Shown: positions 16,266 through 23,832 of the stretch, piece after piece
How the letters are laid out: the number at the start of each line of letters is the position of its first letter
Numbering within the stretch: the first letter of the stretch is position 1
Source: Candidatus Electrothrix rattekaaiensis
Lineage (GTDB): Bacteria > Desulfobacterota > Desulfobulbia > Desulfobulbales > Desulfobulbaceae
Direction of reading: 5' to 3'
NCBI GenBank assembly: GCA_032595675.1
Contig: JAVQMD010000005.1
Span: forward strand, 1 to 64,000
DNA length: 64,000 nucleotides
The notes under the pieces: generated by a model
Told to the model about the DNA's origin: nothing
Seen by the model: only the letters and a program-made list of their open reading frames with translations
Databases searched by the model: none
Position numbers and translations under genes: made by a program

Positions 16266-17132
16266 ATGTTGTTATTAGCCGGAGCAGTTCCTGTTGAAGA
16301 TCTTCCGTTTCTGGTAGGGCCTGTTACCTATAATGAAAAGGGAATCACCATTGACGGGCACAAGCTTGCCATCAATCGGGGTAATGAAGCCATGATGACC
16401 TCGGCCTGTATCACCTGTCGGGAGTACGGGGTAGATGCACCTCTTGGTTTAGTGGCTGGAGATATTGGTAGACGTAGGGGAAGCGAAGCGATTTATAAGC
16501 ATTTGGCTGAGCATCTCCCGGAAATGGGGGCCAAGGTGCTGACCCTCCACTACGTGATGCCGGATTTGAAGCTGAATAAAAAGATATTGGCCACCATTGA
16601 TACCATGGAGCATAAACCGATGATGATTGCCGATGCAGGCAGCATGTACGTGGCCAAGGCAGGGGGCGATGCCCATTATTACGATGTGTTCACTCCGGAT
16701 TTGGGCGAGGCCGCTTTTCTTGCTGATGATAAGGCCGATCATCCCAGCTTCACCCGAGGCTTTATCTTCAATATGGAAGAGGATGTGCCGGAGTTGATTC
16801 GTCGGGCCTATGCTGGCAATAATGCCACGAAGACGATGTTTGTCAAAGGGGCTATTGATTATATCTGTCAGGACGGTGAGATCGTTGATACCATCAAGGA
16901 ACCGAGCATTGAGACGATGGAGCCCATCGGCGGGACCGGAGATCTCATTACCGGGATGATCAGCGGCTTACTCTATGCAGGAGTTGACCCTTTACAGGCA
17001 TGTCGGATTGCTGGCCGGGCCAATCGTGCTGCTGGCGAGCTTTCTCAGCCGACGCCTGCAACCCAGGTTCAGGAAATCCTGCGTTGTTTACCCAGAGCCT
17101 TGGATAAGGTGCATAAGGATTTGGGGCTGTAG
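16266..17132 (+). CDS. Sugar-kinase-like / NAD(P)H-hydrate dehydratase-like protein
   Basis: This 288-residue protein has a ribokinase-like fold. The C-terminal motif GGTGDLITGMISGLLYAG is the anion-hole/phosphate signature of the YjeF C-terminal (ADP-dependent hydrate dehydratase) and ribokinase families, with the GTGD aspartate as catalytic base. VFTPDLGEAAFLAD matches the usual TPxxxE motif. The N-terminal NnrE epimerase domain of full YjeF is absent. The adjoining DUF3343-like gene suggests a specialised kinase or dehydratase and not general NADHX repair. The substrate is unknown. Confidence 0.65.
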   Translation: MLLLAGAVPVEDLPFLVGPVTYNEKGITIDGHKLAINRGNEAMMTSACITCREYGVDAPLGLVAGDIGRRRGSEAIYKHLAEHLPEMGAKVLTLHYVMPDLKLNKKILATIDTMEHKPMMIADAGSMYVAKAGGDAHYYDVFTPDLGEAAFLADDKADHPSFTRGFIFNMEEDVPELIRRAYAGNNATKTMFVKGAIDYICQDGEIVDTIKEPSIETMEPIGGTGDLITGMISGLLYAGVDPLQACRIAGRANRAAGELSQPTPATQVQEILRCLPRALDKVHKDLGL

Positions 17133-17139
17133 GGCTGTA

Positions 17140-17171
17140 GGGACAGGCCCCCGTGCCTGTCCCCTCTTTCT
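17140..17171 (+). terminator. Hairpin terminator made of a dispersed palindrome
   Basis: GGGACAGGC (17140-17148) pairs with GCCTGTCCC (17155-17163), followed by CTCTTTCT. It lies just after the sugar-kinase-like gene. It belongs to the same TAGGG-type palindrome family as 23778-23799, 41103-41123 and 44234-44255. Confidence 0.65.
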
Positions 17172-17225
17172 CCTGATTCGCTGCAACTCACCGTTCAGCA
17201 CACCGTTCAGCACACAGAATACCCA

Positions 17226-18128
17226 ATGGAAAATTTCATCATCACCATAACCTTCCTGCTCATCGGGATGCTTATCAAACGCCTCCCCAACTTCCCCGAC
17301 GAGACAGGGAACGCCCTGAATCTCTTTGTTATCTATATATCCCTGCCCGCCTTGGTTCTCCTTAAAATCCCGGAGCTGGCTTTTTCCCAGGATCTCCTGA
17401 TTCCTGCGATTATGCCGTGGGGCATGCTCCTGTTCTCCAGTGCTTTGATCCTTATTTTATCCAAGCTCTTTCATTGGGATCGGCCAACAACCGGCTGCCT
17501 CTTACTCATTATTCCCCTAGGTAACACCTCCTTCTTGGGTATCCCTATGGTCAAGGCGTTTTTCGGCGAAGAGGCCATCTCCTATGCTCTGATCTATGAT
17601 CAGTTGGGCTCCTTTCTGGCCTTGGCGACCTACGGCTCTCTTATCCTTGCTGTTTATGGAGCAGGTGAGAACAAACCCAGTATCCGGACTGCGCTTAAAA
17701 AGATTATAACCTTTCCCCCTTTTATCGCTCTGATCCTGGCCTTTGCTTTGAAATCCTTTGCCTATCCTGCTACAGTGACCAACCTGCTCAAAACAATGTC
17801 TGCCACCCTGGTTCCCTTGGTCATGGTGGCAGTGGGTTTTCAACTCACCCTCAAGCTGAATAAACACGTCATGTCTCAGCTGAGTATAGGGCTTGCAATA
17901 AAGTTGATCATCGCGCCCTTAGTAGCCTTGTTGATCTGCAAGATATTCGGCCTGAAAGGCGAGGCTGTGCAGGTATCAATCTTTGAGGCTGGCATGCCGC
18001 CAATGGTCTCGGCAGGGGCCTTGGCCATCCTCGCCAACCTGTCGCCCGCTCTGACTGCTGCTCTGGTCGGCATAGGGATTATTCTCAGCTTTGCGACCCT
18101 GCCGCTGCTTTATCAGCTGATGGTATGA
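17226..18128 (+). CDS. AEC (auxin efflux carrier) family transporter
   Basis: This 300-residue integral membrane protein has about ten hydrophobic segments. The N-terminal IGMLIKRLPNFPDETGNALNLFVIYISLPALVLLKI and the central LIIPLGNTSFLGIPMVKAFFGEEA are diagnostic for the AEC family, as is FEAGMPPMVSAGALA in the C-terminal half. Family members export or exchange small organic acids such as malate or malonate; the substrate here cannot be told. It stands alone, after a terminator hairpin and before a toxin-antitoxin module. Confidence 0.88.
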   Translation: MENFIITITFLLIGMLIKRLPNFPDETGNALNLFVIYISLPALVLLKIPELAFSQDLLIPAIMPWGMLLFSSALILILSKLFHWDRPTTGCLLLIIPLGNTSFLGIPMVKAFFGEEAISYALIYDQLGSFLALATYGSLILAVYGAGENKPSIRTALKKIITFPPFIALILAFALKSFAYPATVTNLLKTMSATLVPLVMVAVGFQLTLKLNKHVMSQLSIGLAIKLIIAPLVALLICKIFGLKGEAVQVSIFEAGMPPMVSAGALAILANLSPALTAALVGIGIILSFATLPLLYQLMV

Positions 18129-18234
18129 AAAATCGTGAATGTTTCCCATCCAACACAAACAAGAGATCTGCTTCCCCCCTGTAACCAGGAAATGCCTGCA
18201 CAAAATGGCAACAACCAATATAGGATAGGATGAA

Positions 18235-18495
18235 ATGCAAACACAACACCAACTCAATATACAATACCCGCAAATTTGGCTTGATGCGCTTCAGGTAACA
18301 CAAGATTCATTTGAAGAAGAAGCCAAAATGGCTATGGCGGTAAAACTTTTTGAGATGAAACGGCTTTCTTCGGGCATGGCAGCAAAGCTTGCCGGAATTC
18401 CGAGAGTTCTCTTTCTGCTGAAGCTCCATCAATACGGTGTACCGATGATGGACCTTGATGAAGAGGAATTTGCAGAGGACATAAAAAATGCCTGA
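18235..18495 (+). CDS. UPF0175-family antitoxin
   Basis: This 86-residue protein has the UPF0175 pattern: a central FEEEAKMAMAVKLFEMKRLS helix, then SSGMAAKLAGIPRVLFLLKL, which forms the helix-turn-helix-like part, and a C-terminal acidic tail (DLDEEEFAEDI). It overlaps the PIN toxin gene by 8 bases and is preceded by AGGATAGG. UPF0175 proteins typically neutralise DUF3368 PIN-type RNases and repress their shared promoter. Confidence 0.85.
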   Translation: MQTQHQLNIQYPQIWLDALQVTQDSFEEEAKMAMAVKLFEMKRLSSGMAAKLAGIPRVLFLLKLHQYGVPMMDLDEEEFAEDIKNA

Positions 18496-18982
18496 CTCCA
18501 GAAAAATCGTCATAAACACCGGCCCTCTCCTTGCTTTGATCGCCGGAATGGGAAATTTAAATATACTGGATTCTCTCTACGAACGGGTTATTGTCCCCTT
18601 TGAAGTCTGTGGAGAAATTTTAAGCGGCGGTTCTGCGAGTTTCGGAATCCAGGAATTCAGTGCTGCGGACTTTTTAACCAAAATCGATCATCCCGCAGAA
18701 ATATATCCGTATCTACAAAATTCTTTGGATTTAGGCGAAAGCTCTGTCATACAGACTGCACTCGACAACACAATACAAACCGTATGCATTGACGAGACTG
18801 TCGGCAGAAGAATTGCCCGTCTGAACGGACTGAAGCTGACTGGTTCACTCGGCATTATGATCCGAGCCAAACGCGAAGGGCATCCGTTCCTGCTGCATGA
18901 TGCAGTGGAGCGAATGCGGGCGCAAGGCATCTGGTTAAGTGACCGACTTGTTTCATTTGCTTTACAGCAAGCCGGTGAATGA
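18488..18982 (+). CDS. DUF3368 PIN-domain toxin
   Basis: This 164-residue protein begins with VINTGPLLALIAGMGNLNIL, the first acidic/TGP motif of DUF3368 PIN domains. The other acidic residues are in LGESSVIQTAL (about residue 78-88) and CIDETVGRRIA. These metal-binding residues make a ribonuclease active site. It is translationally coupled to the UPF0175 antitoxin upstream. The junction sequence GCAGAGGACATAAAAAATGC is nearly repeated at 19916-19935, where a decayed second copy seems to have existed. Confidence 0.85.
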   Translation: MPDSRKIVINTGPLLALIAGMGNLNILDSLYERVIVPFEVCGEILSGGSASFGIQEFSAADFLTKIDHPAEIYPYLQNSLDLGESSVIQTALDNTIQTVCIDETVGRRIARLNGLKLTGSLGIMIRAKREGHPFLLHDAVERMRAQGIWLSDRLVSFALQQAGE

Positions 18983-19001
18983 ATCAATATAGAATGAACA
19001 A

Positions 19002-19016
19002 TAGGGGACGTACCCC
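19002..19016. repeat. Short dispersed repeat with GGGGACGTACCC core, copy 2 (core only)
   Basis: TAGGGGACGTACCCC lies between the PIN toxin and the DUF4160 gene. Only the core matches the longer copies at 5231-5275 and 58010-58057. The copy at 58010 also sits directly before a DUF4160-DUF2442 pair, so the association with that module occurs twice in the window. Confidence 0.55.
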
Positions 19017-19069
19017 GTTAAATTTTATGTATAACGTACTTTAAAATAAAACACTTACAAGGTTTTTTC

Positions 19070-19342
19070 ATGCCTACTATTTCGATGTTTTACGGCATTC
19101 TTATTCGAATGTTTTTCCGCGATATTGAGAAGCATCACACGCCGCATATTCATGCGGAATATCAAGGTGACTTTGCTGTCTATTCCATAGATAACGGCAA
19201 AGTTCTTTCAGGCAGGATACCGCCCAGAAAGCACAAACTTGTAGTAGCATGGATTGAAATTCATCAAGACGATTTATTAGCAGATTGGGAATTAGCAGTA
19301 AATGGTAAGAAGCCCTTTCGCATCCGAGGACTTGATCAATGA
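19070..19342 (+). CDS. DUF4160 protein, module 1
   Basis: This 90-residue protein carries the DUF4160 signature: ISMFYGILIRMFFRDIEKHHTPHIHAEYQ, with conserved His residues, and a C-terminal VVAWIEIHQDDLLADWELAV. It overlaps the DUF2442 gene by ATGA. DUF4160 and DUF2442 genes occur as coupled pairs widely in bacteria and behave like small toxin-antitoxin-type modules, but the activity has not been established to my knowledge. A paralogous pair is at 58151-58673. Confidence 0.85.
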   Translation: MPTISMFYGILIRMFFRDIEKHHTPHIHAEYQGDFAVYSIDNGKVLSGRIPPRKHKLVVAWIEIHQDDLLADWELAVNGKKPFRIRGLDQ

Positions 19343-19599
19343 AAATTGTCAAAATTCAGACCAATCCTGATTATACCTTACAAATAGTTGCTCACGATGG
19401 CAGGGTAGGGATTTTTGATGTTAGGCCGTATTTACAATATGAAGCCTTCAGTGAATTAAAAGATAAAAAACAATTTATGCAAATTTCAAATGGCGGATAT
19501 TTTATAGAATGGGATTGTGGTGCTGACTTGTCAGCAGATACCATTGAAGCATTATGGGAAATAAAGAGCGACAGTGAAGAGGCATATCCGACTCATTGA
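19339..19599 (+). CDS. DUF2442 protein, module 1
   Basis: This 86-residue protein has the DUF2442 pattern: a strand-rich N-terminus (NPDYTLQIVAHDGRVGIFDV), RPYLQYEAFSELKDKKQF, and a C-terminal YFIEWDCGADLSADTIEAL. It overlaps the DUF4160 stop by 4 bases, so the two are co-translated. It is likely the partner of DUF4160 in a regulatory or toxin-antitoxin-like module. Confidence 0.85.
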   Translation: MKIVKIQTNPDYTLQIVAHDGRVGIFDVRPYLQYEAFSELKDKKQFMQISNGGYFIEWDCGADLSADTIEALWEIKSDSEEAYPTH

Positions 19600-19956
19600 T
19601 TTATGCTCAATTGGTTGAGAAGGTCGCATAACGGATCTCATTAAAATAAGAAAAAGGGCCACCAGCTTATGCCAACGGCTTTTTTTTATGACCAATCTAC
19701 CGGGTACGTGTTCAGCGCGTAACCCAGTTTCTTATTTACCCCCCCACCACCGCACACTCTGATTTCAAGAGAGGTGTGCCACCGAAAGAGATAGGTTCTG
19801 CATCATTTCCGCGTAGTATCATGTACACCTTCGGATAGTGCTTCTTATATATTCTCTTGCATTTTCGACTTCATGCGATAGGATGGCATGGAGAAATAAA
19901 AACAGCTGCAGAATATGCAGAGGACATAAGAAATGCCTGAAGCAGACTAACCTCTC
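19600..19956. other. Intergenic stretch with the remnant of a UPF0175-PIN junction
   Basis: No intact gene was found here. The last 45 bases contain AATATGCAGAGGACATAAGA, then AATGCCTGA, which matches the coding junction of the toxin-antitoxin pair at 18472-18500 (AATTTGCAGAGGACATAAAA, then AATGCCTGA) with few changes. The peptide equivalent would be the end of an antitoxin and the first residues of a toxin, after which the sequence diverges. This is best read as a scar of a second such module upstream of putP. A weak T-run (19680-19687) is not preceded by a convincing hairpin. Confidence 0.5.
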
Positions 19957-21456
19957 ATGATACTTACCATCCAATTCGGCCTCTACCTGCTCCTCATGCT
20001 GGGCATCGGCTCTTACGCCATGCGCCGAACCACAAATAATGAGGACTTTCTTATCGGCGGGCGTACCCTGGGGCCGGTAACAACGGCCATCAGTGCCGGG
20101 GCCTCGGACATGAGCAGCTGGCTGCTCCTTGGTCTCCCCGGAGCGGTCTTTGCCTCCGGTCTGGTTGAAGGCGTCTGGATTTCCCTCGGCCTGACCCTCG
20201 GTGCCTACGCCAATTGGCGCATTGTTGCCCCACGACTCAGGGCCTCTAGCGAACAGCTTAATGCCGTCACCCTGCCCACCTATCTGTCCAACCGTTTTGA
20301 CGACAGCACAGGCATCCTCAAGACCGTCTCCACCCTGGTGATCCTGATCTTTTTTACCCTCTATGTTGCATCAGGACTCAAGGGCGGCACTCTGCTCTTT
20401 GCCCACAGCTTCGGGGCCGACGAACAAACAGCCCTGCTCATAACCACCCTGGTGGTTGTCTCTTATACCTTTCTCGGCGGCTATCTGGCTGTCTGCTGGA
20501 CAGACCTGATCCAGGGACTGCTCATGCTTGCGGCCCTAGTTGCCTGCTCTTTGCTGGCCTTTTTTGCTGTTGCCGGTTCAGGCGTGGATATTACCGCAGC
20601 ACGACCGGAAGCCTTTCACATCAAGACCACTTGGCTCACCGGGGCCTCGCTCATGGCCTGGGGCCTGGGCTATTTCGGGCAACCGCATATCCTGGCCCGG
20701 TTTATCGGCATTAAAGGAGTGCGGGATGTCGCCTCTGCCCGCCGGATCGGGATGAGCTGGATGATTGTCTGCCTTGTGCTGGCAATTGAAATCGGCCTGC
20801 TCGGCATCGGGTATCATGCCATTGCCCCGCTGGACGGGATTACCAGTCCGGGCGGCAATAACGAACTTGTTTTTCTCGCCTTGGTCAGTGCCCTGTTTCA
20901 TCCCCTTGTTGCAGGCTTTGTGCTGGCAGCGGTCTTAGCAGCCATTATGTCCACAGCGGATTCCCAGCTTTTAGTCCTCACCTCGGCCCTCACCGAGGAT
21001 CTCCCCGTATTCAAACGTTTCACCGGCAAGCAACGGGCCTGGGTGAGCAGGCTCGGGGTGGTCGGTTTTGCCCTGCTTGCCTACTTTCTTGCCTCGGACA
21101 GCAATGACACCATCCTGATGATGGTCGGCTATGCCTGGGGCGGCTTTGGTGCGACCTTTGGGCCGGTAATGATTCTTTCCTTAGTCTGGCGAAAAACCAC
21201 CAAATACGGTGCGCTTGCCGGGATGCTTGCCGGTGCTGCCACGATCTTTGTCGTGAAAAATTACATCATCCTTGAGGGTGACTATCTTTATGAACTGTTG
21301 CCCGGCTTTATCATCGCCTTTATGACAATTATCTTTGTCAGCGCATTAACAGACATGCCCTCGGAAGAGGCTCTTCGGAAATTTGATGCGGCACAACAGC
21401 AGGTGAAGGAGAACGGGAAGGATTCCGCCCGATCATCTGGCGTATCAACGAGTTAG
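19957..21456 (+). CDS. putP: Sodium/proline symporter (PutP-type, SSS family)
   Basis: This 499-residue protein has 12-13 membrane segments. SSS family features are clear: the N-terminal NEDFLIGGRTLGPVTTAISAGASDMSSWLLLGLPG, with the ion-binding Ser/Asp region; VSYTFLGGYLAVCWTDLIQG; and AAIMSTADSQLL. These match PutP more closely than PanF or other SSS members. It imports proline driven by Na+. The last five residues and the stop codon are contributed by the terminal repeat of a mobile-like element starting at about 21437, so the original C-terminus has been replaced. Confidence 0.88.
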   Translation: MILTIQFGLYLLLMLGIGSYAMRRTTNNEDFLIGGRTLGPVTTAISAGASDMSSWLLLGLPGAVFASGLVEGVWISLGLTLGAYANWRIVAPRLRASSEQLNAVTLPTYLSNRFDDSTGILKTVSTLVILIFFTLYVASGLKGGTLLFAHSFGADEQTALLITTLVVVSYTFLGGYLAVCWTDLIQGLLMLAALVACSLLAFFAVAGSGVDITAARPEAFHIKTTWLTGASLMAWGLGYFGQPHILARFIGIKGVRDVASARRIGMSWMIVCLVLAIEIGLLGIGYHAIAPLDGITSPGGNNELVFLALVSALFHPLVAGFVLAAVLAAIMSTADSQLLVLTSALTEDLPVFKRFTGKQRAWVSRLGVVGFALLAYFLASDSNDTILMMVGYAWGGFGATFGPVMILSLVWRKTTKYGALAGMLAGAATIFVVKNYIILEGDYLYELLPGFIIAFMTIIFVSALTDMPSEEALRKFDAAQQQVKENGKDSARSSGVSTS

Positions 21457-21592
21457 GGGGAGCCAATGTTCTGTGCCCGGTGTTGAAACACCGGGCTATT
21501 TCCGGCAGTCCCTCCGGGACGCTGTTTCCCGGATATCTCCGCCCTGGAGGGGCGATCGATAATAGCCCACCGTTTTAACGGTGGGGTGGCTG
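21437..21592. repeat. Copy 2 of the inverted-repeat element family (one terminal repeat only)
   Basis: In inverse orientation relative to the element at 2410-2636, this copy starts with GGCGTATCAACGAGTTAGGG (terminal repeat) and continues through the CCCGGTGTTGAAACACCGGG palindrome, GTCCCTCCGGGAC, and CCCACCGTTTTAACGGTGGG. Similarity ends there, so the second terminal repeat is missing. It overlaps the putP stop codon. The strong palindromes directly after putP may also act as its transcription terminator. Confidence 0.75.
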
Positions 21593-21773
21593 ACCCTGAT
21601 GGAAATTGTGATCTATGGTTTCACGGATTCAGGAATCAATAAAAGAAGAGGTAGACAGCAGAGGTCTTCTGCGGGTAGACTGTCGCTGTTTCTTGTGGTT
21701 AGAACGGTGATAGGCTGCATAGATTGTCACCCCTCAATATCATCAACTTCTTGCATTCTTTTCAATCAATACC

Positions 21774-23042
21774 ATGCAACTGCTCCGCAAATTCCTCCGT
21801 TTCTTCACCGTCATTCCGCTGGCCGGTTGGCTCTTGGGTGCGCTGGCTGCGGCCTTACTGGAATATTATCTCGGCGACCCGCTCTCCTTCCAGCTCTACC
21901 TGCCCAAGATACCGGTCATGTTCGGCACCCTGATGATGCTGAAGAATCCTGCGCTCATTCCGTCGGTGCTGGCCTATGATCTGCTGATCTATGTCCTCCC
22001 GATCCTCTTAGTCAGTCGCTTATCCGCTGGCTTAACCAACCGACTTGCCGAACGACTTGCCCGCTTACCTGTCTGGGCCGCCACCCTGCTGCATTTGGCC
22101 GCCTTTTACGGGATTCTCCATCTCTGGGCCGGAATGAATGATTACCGGGTTCTGGTGGTCAAGCTCACCATGATCGCCATCATCCTGACTATCAGCCTGA
22201 ATATCATCAACGGTTATCAGGGCGAATTTTCCTGCTCTCATCCAGGCTTCATGGCCCTAGGTGCCTATGCCTCCTCCACCCTGACCCTCTGGCTCTTTGC
22301 CGATGACAAGCTTTTCGGCCCGGCTTTGCTCAATCCCGCCCTCGGGCCTTGGCTCTTTCCCCTGATCCTCATCGCAGGTGGAGCCACGGCGGCCCTGGGT
22401 TCGCTGATTGTCGCCATACCCTCCTTCCGCACCCGTGGTGATTATCTGGCTATCATTTCTTTGGCCTTCATGTTCATCGTCAAAAGTGCGGTGGAAAATC
22501 TGGAAATCATCGGCGGGCCGCGCGGGATGAGCAGCCAGCCTGATTACTCCTCCCTGCCCATGGTCTTTATCTGGACCGTCCTCTGCATCTGGATCATCCA
22601 CAACTTCACCACCTCCATCATGGGTAAGGCCCTTAATGCGGTGCGCGATAACGAGGCGGCTGCCGATTCCATGACCGTCAACACCCGCAAGACCAAGATG
22701 ACCGCCTTCATGTTCGGGGCCTTCTGGGCCGGAGTGGCAGGCGGTCTGTTCGCCCATGTGCTCCGCTACATCAATCCGGGCACCTTTGGCATCCAGAAAC
22801 TGGCTGAGATCCTGGCAATGGTCTACTTTGGCGGACTCAACTCCATTGTCGGTTCCATTGTTGGCGCGGTCAGCATCTCAGTACTCAGCGAGGCCCTGCG
22901 TCCGCTGGAGCTCTTCAAGTGGATCATCATCCCTCTGATCCTGATCCTGATTATGATCTTCCGGCCCCACGGCCTGATTTCTTTTACTGAGCTGAATGTT
23001 CGGAAATTGATGCGGCCAAAGAAGCAGGACCGTTCAATATAA
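21774..23042 (+). CDS. Branched-chain amino acid ABC transporter permease (LivM-like)
   Basis: This 422-residue protein carries an N-terminal extension of about 110 residues with three to four membrane segments, then the LivM core. Core motifs: LTISLNIINGYQGEFSCSHPGFMALGAYAS, TRGDYLAIISLAFMFIVK, GKALNAVRDNEAAADSMTVN (cytoplasmic coupling loop), and a C-terminal MIFRPHGLI. The permease would work with LivH, LivG, LivF and a binding protein, none of which is in the window. Standing alone, it may serve an unlinked transporter or a different substrate. Confidence 0.8.
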   Translation: MQLLRKFLRFFTVIPLAGWLLGALAAALLEYYLGDPLSFQLYLPKIPVMFGTLMMLKNPALIPSVLAYDLLIYVLPILLVSRLSAGLTNRLAERLARLPVWAATLLHLAAFYGILHLWAGMNDYRVLVVKLTMIAIILTISLNIINGYQGEFSCSHPGFMALGAYASSTLTLWLFADDKLFGPALLNPALGPWLFPLILIAGGATAALGSLIVAIPSFRTRGDYLAIISLAFMFIVKSAVENLEIIGGPRGMSSQPDYSSLPMVFIWTVLCIWIIHNFTTSIMGKALNAVRDNEAAADSMTVNTRKTKMTAFMFGAFWAGVAGGLFAHVLRYINPGTFGIQKLAEILAMVYFGGLNSIVGSIVGAVSISVLSEALRPLELFKWIIIPLILILIMIFRPHGLISFTELNVRKLMRPKKQDRSI

Positions 23043-23089
23043 CCCTTATCCTGCCACGCTACTCTTATACGAGATATATTATACGACAT

Positions 23090-23776
23090 ATGATAAAGAA
23101 ATCATCCGTTTGTATAGCGAGTATTCTTGTCCTTATCAGTCTGTTGACGGAAACGGCCTATCGGTTTCTGAGCCTGAAGACGACCGAGACAACTGAGACG
23201 ACGACCGAGGCAGCAGTTGGCAAAAACTGCGTCGTGCTGGTGTTTGGTCGACCGACTCAAGAGGACGGAACCTTGCATCCAATGCAGCGGTTTCGGGTGG
23301 AGGCCGGGATTGCAGTCTATCAGCAGCAACAATGCCGTCAGATCATTTTTTCCGGCGGCGCAGCTCGGAACAGATATGTTGAGGGGCAGACGATGGCGGC
23401 GTATGCACGTACCCTTGGTGTGCCGGAGAGTGCTATTGCGGTGGAGCCGGACTCGCGCACAACCTGGGAAAACCTCGGCTGTTCAGCAGCCTATCTGGAA
23501 ACAGCAGAGCGCGTCTTCCTTGTGTCCGACAGTCTTCATGCCCACCGGGCAAAGCGCTATGCCTGCCGCCAGAGTCCAAGTCTTTGCGCAAAAAGCAGAG
23601 CTGCCGGAGCAAATCCTCCAGCCGCGCTCTTAGGGTGGAAGGTGCTCAGTGCTGCGCATGAACTGATTGATTGGGTGCGGGATGCGCTTTTCTACAGACA
23701 GTCAGGAGACAATGCTCCGCTCTGCAAGGCAGCAGCATCTCATCCTGATCATGTTCTTCCTCCATCTGGAAAATAA
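23090..23776 (+). CDS. DUF218 / YdcF-SanA family protein
   Basis: This 228-residue protein has an N-terminal membrane anchor (residues 4-22). The DUF218 domain has the usual blocks: VVLVFGRPTQEDGTLHPMQ, IIFSGGAA, a Thr-Glu-rich GQTMAAYARTLGVPESAI, EPDSRTTWENL, and VFLVSDSLHAHRAKRYA. DUF218 proteins such as SanA and ElyC act at the inner membrane in envelope integrity and peptidoglycan or lipid-carrier steps. The first acidic residue of the usual AxxxGGG start is altered here. The gene ends next to a dispersed palindrome. Confidence 0.78.
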   Translation: MIKKSSVCIASILVLISLLTETAYRFLSLKTTETTETTTEAAVGKNCVVLVFGRPTQEDGTLHPMQRFRVEAGIAVYQQQQCRQIIFSGGAARNRYVEGQTMAAYARTLGVPESAIAVEPDSRTTWENLGCSAAYLETAERVFLVSDSLHAHRAKRYACRQSPSLCAKSRAAGANPPAALLGWKVLSAAHELIDWVRDALFYRQSGDNAPLCKAAASHPDHVLPPSGK

Positions 23777-23777
23777 A

Positions 23778-23799
23778 GGGCAGTCATAGAGGTCTGCCC
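23778..23799. repeat. Dispersed palindrome of the TAGGGGC..GCCC family
   Basis: GGGCAG (23778-23783) pairs with CTGCCC (23794-23799), followed by CTACG. Together with 17140-17163, 41103-41123 and 44234-44255 it forms a family of short hairpins ending in CCCTA on one strand, found between genes only. Confidence 0.55.
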
Positions 23800-23832
23800 C
23801 TACGATCCTGCACCTCAAAAGGAAAACCAACT

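Noticed and set aside
19670-19690. Terminator after the DUF2442 gene
   Set aside because: There is a T-run, but the preceding bases do not form a stable stem.
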